Shown: in pieces, positions 53,511-61,595 of the stretch | Numbering within the stretch: the first letter of the stretch is position 1 | Layout of the letters: every line of letters begins with the position of its first letter | IMG/VR virus record: IMGVR_UViG_3300034102_003517 | Coordinates: 102,386-166,385 of that record | Strand: one strand, 5' to 3' | Origin: a virus | Length of the DNA stretch: 64,000 nucleotides | Made by a program: the position numbers and the translations under genes | The notes under the pieces: generated by a model | The model's input: the letters and a program-made list of their open reading frames with translations, nothing else | Database searches by the model: none | What the model was told of the DNA's origin: nothing

Positions 53511-55253
53511 ATGTTAGAAGTAGAAGGTAAAACATTTCATAAGTTTGTTGAGATTAAAAACTATAGAACTAGTTTATATCTTAATTATTGCGATATAAAT
53601 CAAAAAGATAGACATATCTTAGGCTTGTATGTTGAAACAAAAAATAAAGGTAAGTTCTTTTCTGATGCTCAATTCCACACTGAAGATGCCTTTGTTGAGC
53701 ATTTTGGAAATCCATTTGCATCAGTCCATTTTGATAGACAAAGGTTGTTTATAGAAGAGGGTGATGATAAAATATCAATTAAGTTCCAATTTCACCAAAA
53801 AAATAGAAAAGTGGGGGGTAGGTATTTTACAGAAAGAAAGGTTACAAACTACCTTACATTCAATTTCAAAAAGAAAATGTTTTATTCAGGAACATTTTCA
53901 ACTAAGAAGAAAAAAATTATTGGACGAAGTATGAAAGTGAACCCAACATACTTCACTATAGAAAGTTTTTTGAGGAATCTTAGAATTGAAAATAGTGTTG
54001 GTGTGGATCAGTACCTTTATTTTTTCTTGGAAAAGATTTGGGATAGAATGGGAATTGAAAACCCACAAAACTTTCAGTGGGATTGTATGAGATCATTTTA
54101 TAGTTTAACTTACTATTTGGTTAATGGTATTAAAATCCCAAACAATTGGAGAAAATTCACAGGCACATTCTTTTCTAAAAAAGAATTGAAGAAGTTTGAT
54201 ATGAACTTGGTTGATACTGCGATGGATAAACTAAAGATCAAAGGTTCCAAAGCTAAACAGATTTTTAATGAAATGGAATGGATTGATTTCGATAGATTGT
54301 ATATGGTTTATAACATTTTAGGTATAGACAGGTTTAATAAAATTGAAAACAAAGTATTTGACCCATACTACGGTGATGAAACAATGCCAATGGAAATGAA
54401 TCGAATGGGTGGGTCTTTTGAATGTTTTTATTCAGATAAAGAACAATTTAATCAATATTTCTTGGGTAGAATATTAGTCCCTTTGACTCCAAAAGAAAAA
54501 GATAGAATTTTAGATTTGATACCATATTTTGACCATTATAAATGGAGAACTTTAATTGACCATTTAGATATGAAAAAAGATTTAATGAATCTTGGTGAAG
54601 ATGTTAAATTTAAATTCACAAACATTAGTAGTTTTAATTTAGAACACGAGGAGTTTAGTCGTCTTTTACAATCGTATAGAAAAGGTGAGGTTGAAAGATT
54701 TTACGGTGATGTAGATAGTTTAGAAACACCAATCGAACACGAAGGTGAAACATATTATCCTGTTCTTCTTCGTAAAACTGAGGACTATGAAAAAGAATCC
54801 CAACACCAAAGAAATTGTGTTCGTGGGTATTCAGAAAGACCGGACTGCTTGATCTTCTCAATTCGTAAAGGATCGACAGATGGTGATGAAAGAATTACGG
54901 TTGAATATCAATTTAGACAGAAAGAAGTTCTTAATGTACAAGAACGAGCAAGGTTTAATGGTATGTCACCATTTGAATTCTCTGAGGTGGCAAGAGTTCA
55001 GTTGGCTAATATCAATTTGATGTATAAGTTGGGAACCTTAAAATTACCGAAGATGGTTAAGAAATATCGTAATGGTAAGGTGATAGAACAACAGTCGGTG
55101 TTTAATAGTGTTGATGCCACTGTAGGTGGTGAAAAAGGTAGAATGATTAGAATGACACCAAGTTGGGACAACGAAACACCTGAATTAAGTACATACGGTG
55201 AATTAATACCGGTGAACCCTGTTAATTTTGATTTTTTTGATGATTTACCATAA
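53511..55253 (+). CDS. PcfJ-like protein
   Basis: 580 residues. The first 300 have aromatic and Lys-rich strands and helices. Residues about 420-510 match the PcfJ domain: QHQRNCVRGYSERPDCLIFS, then RITVEYQFRQKEVLNVQERA and RFNGMSPFEF. PcfJ-like proteins occur in conjugative plasmids and large phages and have no settled biochemical function. A terminator precedes it and a small gene follows after 11 bases. Confidence 0.65.
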   Translation: MLEVEGKTFHKFVEIKNYRTSLYLNYCDINQKDRHILGLYVETKNKGKFFSDAQFHTEDAFVEHFGNPFASVHFDRQRLFIEEGDDKISIKFQFHQKNRKVGGRYFTERKVTNYLTFNFKKKMFYSGTFSTKKKKIIGRSMKVNPTYFTIESFLRNLRIENSVGVDQYLYFFLEKIWDRMGIENPQNFQWDCMRSFYSLTYYLVNGIKIPNNWRKFTGTFFSKKELKKFDMNLVDTAMDKLKIKGSKAKQIFNEMEWIDFDRLYMVYNILGIDRFNKIENKVFDPYYGDETMPMEMNRMGGSFECFYSDKEQFNQYFLGRILVPLTPKEKDRILDLIPYFDHYKWRTLIDHLDMKKDLMNLGEDVKFKFTNISSFNLEHEEFSRLLQSYRKGEVERFYGDVDSLETPIEHEGETYYPVLLRKTEDYEKESQHQRNCVRGYSERPDCLIFSIRKGSTDGDERITVEYQFRQKEVLNVQERARFNGMSPFEFSEVARVQLANINLMYKLGTLKLPKMVKKYRNGKVIEQQSVFNSVDATVGGEKGRMIRMTPSWDNETPELSTYGELIPVNPVNFDFFDDLP

Positions 55254-55264
55254 TTATATAATAT

Positions 55265-55606
55265 ATGAGCAAGGATAAAATAATACCCGAACATGTTTTT
55301 GATTTATACGAACAAGAGTTCGAGTTGAAAAAAATACCTAATATTGTTAGACCAAAAAACATCACATATAAAGGTCTCGAAACTTTAATTGAAAAAAATA
55401 ACTTAATTTGGTCAAGTTCTATTTTTGATAAAGGTTATAATTATTTAGAAGGAGTTATTAAGTGGGGATCCAACACTGTTTTTATATATTTTATAAGACT
55501 TGAACACGACTCAACCTACATAATATACATTCTGACTGACTCATTAAAAAATATTGACATGTTATTAATTGGGTTGAATAACCATCATACGATAGATAAA
55601 TTATGA
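55265..55606 (+). CDS. Small protein of unknown function
   Basis: 113 residues with strand-helix alternation (KWGSNTVFIYFIRLEHDSTY, IIYILTDSLKNIDMLLIGL). Overlaps glutaredoxin by ATGA. Confidence 0.55.
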   Translation: MSKDKIIPEHVFDLYEQEFELKKIPNIVRPKNITYKGLETLIEKNNLIWSSSIFDKGYNYLEGVIKWGSNTVFIYFIRLEHDSTYIIYILTDSLKNIDMLLIGLNNHHTIDKL

Positions 55607-55887
55607 AAATAACGGTACTTTACACCATGAAAGGATGTCCTTTTTGTGGTATGATCAAAGAGGAATTAAAAAACAATAATATAATGTTTGTTGAACGAGA
55701 CATTCACGATAATGAGGAGGAATATGATAAATTTGTTGAAATGACGCAAAATGAATTTATACCGGCATTTATGTTATTAACCATAAATGAAAAAGAAGAG
55801 GCAACAGATATTACTCTACTTGCCCCTGAAAGAGATTTCCAAGATATTCACGAAGGAGTGAGTATGGTTAAACAATACCTAAAATAA
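55603..55887 (+). CDS. Glutaredoxin
   Basis: 94 residues. The dithiol active site CPFC is at 12-15 after the first strand (ITVLYTMKG), and FIPAF (about 51-55) is the cis-Pro loop. Small phage glutaredoxins (T4 NrdC is 87 residues) donate electrons to ribonucleotide reductase, fitting the nrdA at the left end. It overlaps the minus-strand gene by 9 bases at its 3' end. Confidence 0.9.
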   Translation: MKITVLYTMKGCPFCGMIKEELKNNNIMFVERDIHDNEEEYDKFVEMTQNEFIPAFMLLTINEKEEATDITLLAPERDFQDIHEGVSMVKQYLK

Positions 55888-56757
55888 GATCAACTCGTTA
55901 AGAAGGTCTAATTTTTCCCAAGGAAATCCAATATTACCATTCTCAATATTTTCTGAGTAATCTAATTTTTTCAAATCAAATTTGTTTTTAAGTTCTGTTA
56001 ATTCAAATGGAAAAACATCTAATATTAATGATTCTAACCATTCTGTGTTAACTATGTGTTTACCACCAACGACTCTTAATGAACAGTTTTCATTATTCAC
56101 TGAGTTAATATTTTCGGCAAATAATTTAATTTGAATTGAACTTGAGATAGATTTTTTAAATAAATGATTTTTAATATACTCCAAAAGTATAAGATAATAT
56201 TTTTTTGAATTATTTGACATACCAAAAAAATCATCAGAAATATATATTTCTTTCGAAAAGTCCGACCTTGTGATTTTTTTATCTCCAAACTCCTTTTGAA
56301 TAATTTGTATTAAGTCGTCTTCTTTATCTGATGAATGATCGATTAAAACATTATCATCAACCATTTTAATATTCATACGAGTATCTTTTTTTACAAATCC
56401 ATTCAAAAACTCCTCAATACGGATTTTTGAGGATTCAACATACTTATCACTCGATAGAGATAAATTTAATACTTCATCACTCAAATCGACATTATACAAA
56501 ATAAGATCAATTACTTTTATTGTTTTTGACATTTCAATATCATGTTGATTCACATAATTTTGAAAAATTGACGCGCAATTTATAATTTGATCTGAGGTAG
56601 TAAAACCTCTTACAATAAAAAAATTCCTAACATTAATTACTTTTAATTCAGTATTACTGTTAGGAATTAGTTCATTGATTTTGTCAACAAGTAAACTTGC
56701 GAAAATATTACATAAATTTTTACCATCTAAAAAGTTATAAACTTCTATATCAACCAT
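55879..56757 (-). CDS. Minus-strand protein of unknown function
   Basis: 292 residues, mixed strands and helices (MVDIEVYNFLDGKNLCNIFA at the start, and SLRVVGGKHIVNTEWLESLI near the end). No family recognised. Upstream on the same strand lie two MGCGCKK microproteins, so the three form a minus-strand operon that converges with glutaredoxin. Confidence 0.62.
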   Translation of the reverse strand: MVDIEVYNFLDGKNLCNIFASLLVDKINELIPNSNTELKVINVRNFFIVRGFTTSDQIINCASIFQNYVNQHDIEMSKTIKVIDLILYNVDLSDEVLNLSLSSDKYVESSKIRIEEFLNGFVKKDTRMNIKMVDDNVLIDHSSDKEDDLIQIIQKEFGDKKITRSDFSKEIYISDDFFGMSNNSKKYYLILLEYIKNHLFKKSISSSIQIKLFAENINSVNNENCSLRVVGGKHIVNTEWLESLILDVFPFELTELKNKFDLKKLDYSENIENGNIGFPWEKLDLLNELILF

Positions 56758-56817
56758 ATTTTTTTTCTAATAGTTTATTTAAATAATACTATTCAAAAAA
56801 AAAGACAGGTTAAATAG

Positions 56818-56946
56818 TTAGTTTTTCTTTTTGTAATATTTTTCCACAATCTTAGTAACTGCACTTTTAACAGATTCGTTTGTTTTTTGTGATTGTGTTG
56901 TTTGTGTTTGTTGTGATGATTGGTTTTTTTTACATCCGCATCCCAT
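56818..56946 (-). CDS. MGCGCKKNQ microprotein 1 (42 residues)
   Basis: Begins MGCGCKKNQ, followed by a Gln/Ser/Thr-rich linker and a short basic helix (VKSAVTKIVEKYYKKKN). The two close cysteines suggest metal or lipid attachment. The first 27 bases are identical to the start of the neighbouring microprotein. Too short for most gene finders. Confidence 0.6.
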   Translation of the reverse strand: MGCGCKKNQSSQQTQTTQSQKTNESVKSAVTKIVEKYYKKKN

Positions 56947-56962
56947 GATATAATTAATTTAA

Positions 56963-57049
56963 TTATTTATTGGAAGACTCAGTTTGTGGTTGTTGAGTTT
57001 CCGCTGTTGGTTGTTCTGGTTGTTGGTTTTTTTTACATCCGCATCCCAT
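56963..57049 (-). CDS. MGCGCKKNQ microprotein 2 (28 residues)
   Basis: Begins with the same MGCGCKKNQ, then a Gln/Pro/Glu-rich tail (QPEQPTAETQQPQTESSNK). It lacks the C-terminal basic helix of its partner. A minus-strand TATTTAT (plus coordinates 57081-57087) lies 31 bases upstream of its ATG. Confidence 0.58.
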   Translation of the reverse strand: MGCGCKKNQQPEQPTAETQQPQTESSNK

Positions 57050-57141
57050 GACTTTTTAGTTTTAAAGGTTTATTACATCTATAAATATTTTGTAATATAT
57101 AATTTATATAGGTATAAAGATAAATCAATTCTATTTTTAGA

Positions 57142-57148
57142 TATTTAT
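57142..57148 (+). promoter_or_regulatory. TATTTAT motif, candidate late promoter element
   Basis: Ends 5 bases before the ATG at 57154, in the space between divergent transcription units. Confidence 0.42.
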
Positions 57149-57153
57149 AACAT

Positions 57154-58350
57154 ATGTCAATTGAAAAAATTATAAAAAAGTTATTAAAAGAAGAATCAGA
57201 ACAAGTTGCTCGTATTAGTGCGGACGATTTTAAAGACATACTCAATTATGTGAATAATGATGTTGCATCAATTCTTAGACTACCACAATATAAAAACAAA
57301 GATATTATTATTGCTGGAGATTTGGATCTGTCAGGTAATAAACAAATACAAAATCTAAACCTAATTTCAAAAATAGAAGGAAGGTTGAATATATCTAATT
57401 CTAGCGTCGATGTTTTTGATGATGAAAAGGCGCAAGGAGTATATGATTACAACAGTAAAAGATACCATAATAAAAGAACCAAAGAATTATTTGCTAAATA
57501 TGAGAAATTAGCGGTTTTGAGATCAAACGACGAGTGGAGTGTCCAAAATGGAAAAGAAATATCGTATGAAACCGAAGCATTATATGAATATTTAGATGTT
57601 AATGAAATGTTGGTATCAACTGACGAAGATGGTGAAGACGAGGACAAGTACAATATATACCCGATGGGTTACAAACACTACGGAGGTAATATGTATCAGT
57701 GGTTAGGTAATGAAGGTTTTGAACAAGAATATGTGGTCTATAATGAAGATAAAATACATGAATCTTGTGTTGAAGCTATTGAATCAAGAATTGACGAACT
57801 AGGGTATGAAGCATTTAATCAATGGGTTTGGGAATCTAACTTAGACCATGATGAGGTTTTACAGTTCTTAAGAGAATATATTAGTGATGTCGTTTATGAT
57901 GACCCTGAAAATTGGGGGGTTTCTAAAGTTTTAACCAATCAACAATATAAGTATATTGAAATTTATGAGTCTAAAATTCAAAAATTAAATCAAAAACTTA
58001 AAACAGACACTAGTCTTACTGATGAACAAAAACAACAATTAGGTAGTGAAATTGTTGATGCTCAAGACCTAATTGATGATATCAGAGAAAATCCAGAAGG
58101 TGATTACGACGAAGACCAAATAGAAGGAGAGATTGAAAATTGGACTAGAGATAATGAAGATAATTTTATTCAGTTGTATACCGATACGGGAATGAACCCC
58201 AAAGATATTATTAACTATGTGGACACTAAAGGTATAGTGGATACAGTAATGGCTGAAGATGGTTACGGTACCATTCTTGGTAGTTATGACGGTGACTACG
58301 AAGAAATAGATGTAGAAAACGAAACCTACATCGTATTTAGATATAACTAG
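57154..58350 (+). CDS. Acidic protein of unknown function with short LRR-like start
   Basis: 398 residues. Residues about 45-90 contain a short solenoid-like repeat (IIIAGDLDLSGNKQIQNLNL, then GRLNISNSSVDVFDDE). The remainder is extremely acidic with many Tyr and Asn residues (VSTDEDGEDEDKYNIYPMGY), including a coiled coil near 270-305. Acidic proteins of this kind can mimic nucleic acid, but no such family is recognised. Divergent from the MGCGCKK operon. Confidence 0.58.
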   Translation: MSIEKIIKKLLKEESEQVARISADDFKDILNYVNNDVASILRLPQYKNKDIIIAGDLDLSGNKQIQNLNLISKIEGRLNISNSSVDVFDDEKAQGVYDYNSKRYHNKRTKELFAKYEKLAVLRSNDEWSVQNGKEISYETEALYEYLDVNEMLVSTDEDGEDEDKYNIYPMGYKHYGGNMYQWLGNEGFEQEYVVYNEDKIHESCVEAIESRIDELGYEAFNQWVWESNLDHDEVLQFLREYISDVVYDDPENWGVSKVLTNQQYKYIEIYESKIQKLNQKLKTDTSLTDEQKQQLGSEIVDAQDLIDDIRENPEGDYDEDQIEGEIENWTRDNEDNFIQLYTDTGMNPKDIINYVDTKGIVDTVMAEDGYGTILGSYDGDYEEIDVENETYIVFRYN

Positions 58351-58391
58351 TTTATTTACAATTCCAATACAGTTGAATACATTTATTATTA

Positions 58392-59138
58392 ATGGAAACA
58401 AATTGGGTATTTCAAGAACCTATCGATTTAGAGCACAAACAATATGTGTTACTTGGATTTTTACATAAGATTCAAAAAGACTTTGACAAGTTAAAATTAT
58501 ACCCAAATTTTCAATACCTATCTTTACATTTAGCCAACATAAATTTGTTGATTGAAAAAGGACAATATTTAAGTTTGAATAGATCCCTTAAAGATCCTGA
58601 CGATGAAATTCTTATTTCAGATTTGATTGCCAATAATCTACCTAATATTAACGGAAGTGAACTTTTGGAGGTATTTAACATTTGTAGATTCTCTAATGAA
58701 AAATTACAGGATTTTTTCAATCAAGCGAAAGCGATATGGGAAATTGCTAACGATACAATATCAATTAACCCAATCAAAAACATCAAAAGTGTTGAACATA
58801 AACAAGGTATTTTTTTTGTGACATACGGTGAAAAAAAATATGCATATGAGTTTATCGTAAAACCTATTAAAAGGGGATCAAATGACACAAAGTGTATGGT
58901 AAAAAAAATTAATTGGAAAGATTCTGAGTCCTTAGAAGATTCTTTAACAAAAAGTAAAAACACACTTATTAAAAATATTAACAACCCTGATGTCTTCAGT
59001 AAGTTAATTATTTTTGACTCTCACCATAATAATAATTTTCCATTAAAAGAAACAGTTCTACCTATTGTTAAAAGAAAAATTATGAACTACATGATCCAAT
59101 CAAAACTTATTATGGATAAAAGTTTGACAAAGAAATAA
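58392..59138 (+). CDS. Protein of unknown function
   Basis: 248 residues. WVFQEPIDLEHKQYVLLGFL (about 5-24) is a motif I recall from other large T4-like environmental phages, of unknown role. The C-terminal half contains a strand-rich domain (GIFFVTYGEKKYAYEFIVKP) and a closing helix. Confidence 0.58.
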   Translation: METNWVFQEPIDLEHKQYVLLGFLHKIQKDFDKLKLYPNFQYLSLHLANINLLIEKGQYLSLNRSLKDPDDEILISDLIANNLPNINGSELLEVFNICRFSNEKLQDFFNQAKAIWEIANDTISINPIKNIKSVEHKQGIFFVTYGEKKYAYEFIVKPIKRGSNDTKCMVKKINWKDSESLEDSLTKSKNTLIKNINNPDVFSKLIIFDSHHNNNFPLKETVLPIVKRKIMNYMIQSKLIMDKSLTKK

Positions 59139-59159
59139 TAATATTTTATATTTTAATTT

Positions 59160-59399
59160 ATGGAAGGTACTTTATATGAAACAATTCTTGAACTATCAAA
59201 AAAACACCCAAATGATTTCGAGTTTGGAAATAAAGTTAGAGAGTTAATAGTGAATTTGCAAAAACAACAAAAAGAGTCCGGAACTATCACCTATGAAGTT
59301 TTACAAAAACTTCCAGATCCTGAACAAGAAAAGTGGAAACCAACTGAAGGTGAACTTAAAAAGTTAGAAAAATATTTGAATAACCTCGAATCTAATTAA
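59160..59399 (+). CDS. Small charged protein of unknown function
   Basis: 79 residues, helical and charged (LYETILELSKKHPNDFEFGN; ITYEVLQKLPDPEQEKWKPT). It is followed after one base by the next small gene, in the operon that leads to glutamine synthetase. Confidence 0.55.
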   Translation: MEGTLYETILELSKKHPNDFEFGNKVRELIVNLQKQQKESGTITYEVLQKLPDPEQEKWKPTEGELKKLEKYLNNLESN

Positions 59400-59400
59400 A

Positions 59401-59583
59401 ATGAGTTTTAACAAAAGAATTCTAAAAAAAGAAAACATACTTAATCACACCCATGATCTTATGAGATATTTAGACGCCGATGCAATTATTTGCACCGACG
59501 ATTTTTCGCGCAAAGTTTATAGGATGTTTGTTGAGAAATCCACTAAAGAAGAAATAATAACCGTAATAAATAAAATGAAATGA
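59401..59583 (+). CDS. Small protein of unknown function
   Basis: 60 residues. HTHDLMRYLDADAIICTDDF suggests a small alpha/beta or helical domain. Its stop overlaps the glutamine synthetase start by ATGA, so the two are translationally coupled. Confidence 0.55.
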   Translation: MSFNKRILKKENILNHTHDLMRYLDADAIICTDDFSRKVYRMFVEKSTKEEIITVINKMK

Positions 59584-60713
59584 AAATTAAGTTAGAGTAT
59601 GTTTGGCTTGATGGATACAAACCAGAACCAAACCTTAGAAGCAAAGTAAAAATTGTTGAATATGAGTCAGTTAAAAATGCGTTCTTAGACAGCAACTTCC
59701 CAATGTGGAATTTTGATGGGTCGTCCACAAATCAAGCGGTAACTGGGAACTCTGATCGTCTATTGAAACCTGTTAGACACTACACACCTTCCACCTTTCC
59801 ATTAGAAAATAACACTGTTTATATTCTATGCGAGGTATTGAATCCTGATGGAACACCACACGAATCAAATAAAAGATCTCAGATTGGGGATAACTTTGAA
59901 GATCTTTGGTTTGGATTTGAACAGGAATACTTTATTCGTGAAGAGATTAACGGAAACATTTTAGGACACAAAAGAAACATACTTAAAGGTCAAGGTGAAT
60001 ACTATTGTGGTGTGGGTCATAATGTTGTTGGTCGTGAGTTTGTTGAAGAACATACAGACATGTGTTTAAGACACGGAATCGATATTACTGGAACAAATGC
60101 AGAGGTTGCTTTAGGTCAGTGGGAATATCAAGTATTCTCAAAAGGAAAATTAAAAGGTGGTGATGACCTTTGGATTACCCGTTACTTCCTACTCAAGACC
60201 GCAGAAAAATACGGATATCATATTGAACTTCACCCTAAACCATTAACACATGGTGAGTGGAATGGATCAGGACTACACACTAACTTTTCAACTGACATGA
60301 TGAGAATTGATGGTGGTGAAGAATATTTCATAGCATTGTTTAATGCATTTGAATCAAGACACCAAGATCATATCAAAGCATATGGTTCTAACAACAACCT
60401 TCGTTTGACTGGTGAGTATGAAACACAAGCAATTGACAAATTCAGTTGGGGTGTCTCAGATCGCGGAGCGTCAATTCGTGTTCCTCAAGACACCGCAAAA
60501 GAATGGAAAGGTTATGTTGAAGATCGTAGACCAGGATCAAATGCGGATCCATACAAAATCATTCGTGAGATTGTTAAATCATTAGATACTACTAAACAAA
60601 TTTATGAAATGAAAGATATGATGACTAGATTTGTTGATATGGATGGTTTAAGTGGTAAGTACAATACCATATCAAATGAAGAATTACTAAAAGAATATAG
60701 AGAAGAAGAATAA
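59580..60713 (+). CDS. Glutamine synthetase, type II (GSII)
   Basis: 377 residues, a full-length GSII. This enzyme makes glutamine from glutamate, ammonia and ATP. Conserved blocks are FPMWNFDGSSTNQA (about 40-53), LWFGFEQEYF, GQGEYYCGVG, GTNAEVALGQWEYQVFSKGK, GEWNGSGLHTNFST (about 225-238), FSWGVSDRGASIRVP and EDRRPGSNADPY. All ATP- and glutamate-binding motifs appear intact, so it should be active. GSII occurs in eukaryotes and several bacterial groups, including Bacteroidota. As a phage gene it is an auxiliary metabolic gene for nitrogen assimilation. It lies in an operon with small unknown genes and DUF3310. Confidence 0.93.
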   Translation: MKIKLEYVWLDGYKPEPNLRSKVKIVEYESVKNAFLDSNFPMWNFDGSSTNQAVTGNSDRLLKPVRHYTPSTFPLENNTVYILCEVLNPDGTPHESNKRSQIGDNFEDLWFGFEQEYFIREEINGNILGHKRNILKGQGEYYCGVGHNVVGREFVEEHTDMCLRHGIDITGTNAEVALGQWEYQVFSKGKLKGGDDLWITRYFLLKTAEKYGYHIELHPKPLTHGEWNGSGLHTNFSTDMMRIDGGEEYFIALFNAFESRHQDHIKAYGSNNNLRLTGEYETQAIDKFSWGVSDRGASIRVPQDTAKEWKGYVEDRRPGSNADPYKIIREIVKSLDTTKQIYEMKDMMTRFVDMDGLSGKYNTISNEELLKEYREEE

Positions 60714-60718
60714 TAATA

Positions 60719-60943
60719 ATGGAACAAGTAAATCACCCCCAACATTACGGAGGACAAGATAACCCATACGAAGCCATCAAAGTGATTGATGCTTGGGAAT
60801 TGGGTTTTAGTTTAGGAAACACAGTAAAATATATAAGTCGTGCAGGAAAAAAAGGAAAAGACAAAGAACTTGAGGACCTCAGAAAAGCCCTCTGGTACCT
60901 CCAACACCACATCGAAACCCTTGAAGAAAACAGGTCTCGATAA
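60719..60943 (+). CDS. DUF3310 protein
   Basis: 74 residues. VNHPQHYGGQ (about 4-13), YEAIKVIDAWELGFSLGNTV and KYISRAGKKG with LRKALWYLQHHIE define DUF3310, a small family found in many phages and described as nucleotide-related, with no firm function. Its 3' end overlaps the next gene in another frame. Confidence 0.87.
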   Translation: MEQVNHPQHYGGQDNPYEAIKVIDAWELGFSLGNTVKYISRAGKKGKDKELEDLRKALWYLQHHIETLEENRSR

Positions 60944-61232
60944 AGAGATCAGCGTCTTAGATGCGATCACCACACCGAATGAATTAATCCGTGAAACCCT
61001 TATAAACTTTATGTGGGGATTCCTTGGGAACTCAATTGTTGTTTTTGCGTCAAAAGAACTGGACTTTTTAGTTTTGATAAACTATATTGTTTATTACATA
61101 TTAATTTCTTATATTGTAAATAGGAAGAAATATGAAACTATGTTAGGTAAGTTTATAGTTCTTCCAGGTTCCGCAGCAATCGGAGCATTTACAGGATATA
61201 AGTTGGCTCAAATAATCGCACAAACACTATGA
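60921..61232 (+). CDS. Small membrane protein, TTG start
   Basis: 103 residues if the TTG at 60921 is used; an in-frame GTG at 60840 would give a longer form whose extra residues look like a shadow of DUF3310. The core starts at about ISVLDAITTPNELIRETLIN and has hydrophobic segments around FMWGFLGNSIVVFA, LVLINYIVYYILISYIV and GSAAIGAFTGYKLAQII. It overlaps the next microprotein by ATGA. Start choice uncertain. Confidence 0.55.
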   Translation: MKKTGLDKEISVLDAITTPNELIRETLINFMWGFLGNSIVVFASKELDFLVLINYIVYYILISYIVNRKKYETMLGKFIVLPGSAAIGAFTGYKLAQIIAQTL

Positions 61233-61384
61233 TTATGAAAGAAGAATTTAACCCCGAAGATTATCAAGGTAGGTCAAAAGATCATGTTGAAAGAAATTAT
61301 AGAATATTCGCATTTGTATTTGTTATTTTATGGTTGGCGGCGACCTATATTTTTATATACGCATTAATAAAAAGTTTAACATAA
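61229..61384 (+). CDS. 51-residue single-pass membrane microprotein
   Basis: Begins MIMKEEFNPEDYQGRSKD, then a basic segment (HVERNYR) and one membrane helix (IFAFVFVILWLAATYIFIYA). Its ATG overlaps the stop of the previous membrane protein (ATGA). Good membrane topology and tight coupling support a real gene. Confidence 0.6.
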   Translation: MIMKEEFNPEDYQGRSKDHVERNYRIFAFVFVILWLAATYIFIYALIKSLT

Positions 61385-61388
61385 ATTT

Positions 61389-61595
61389 ATGGAATTAACT
61401 AAAACACAAACAAATAAAATTGATGAGATTCTATCTTTAGTTGAAGATGATCTATCGTTCGAAGAAAAACATGAAGAAGTAATGGATATCTGTTTAGATA
61501 ATGGGGTCTTTAATTTAGAAGATGACGAAGACGGAGATCTATATGAAGAATATTCAAATTTAGTTTGGGATTATTTAGAAGACAAGGAGAAATAA
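61389..61595 (+). CDS. Small acidic protein
   Basis: 68 residues, very acidic (SLVEDDLSFEEKHEEVMDIC, then GVFNLEDDEDGDLYEEYSNL). One base of its stop is shared with the next ATG (TAATG). Acidic microproteins in phages are sometimes DNA mimics, but nothing here proves it. Confidence 0.58.
   Translation: MELTKTQTNKIDEILSLVEDDLSFEEKHEEVMDICLDNGVFNLEDDEDGDLYEEYSNLVWDYLEDKEK

Noticed and set aside
60840-60920. Longer GTG-started form of the membrane protein after DUF3310
   Set aside because: The extra residues are low-complexity Lys/Thr/Ser and lie fully within the well-supported DUF3310 frame; a TTG at 60921 fits better.
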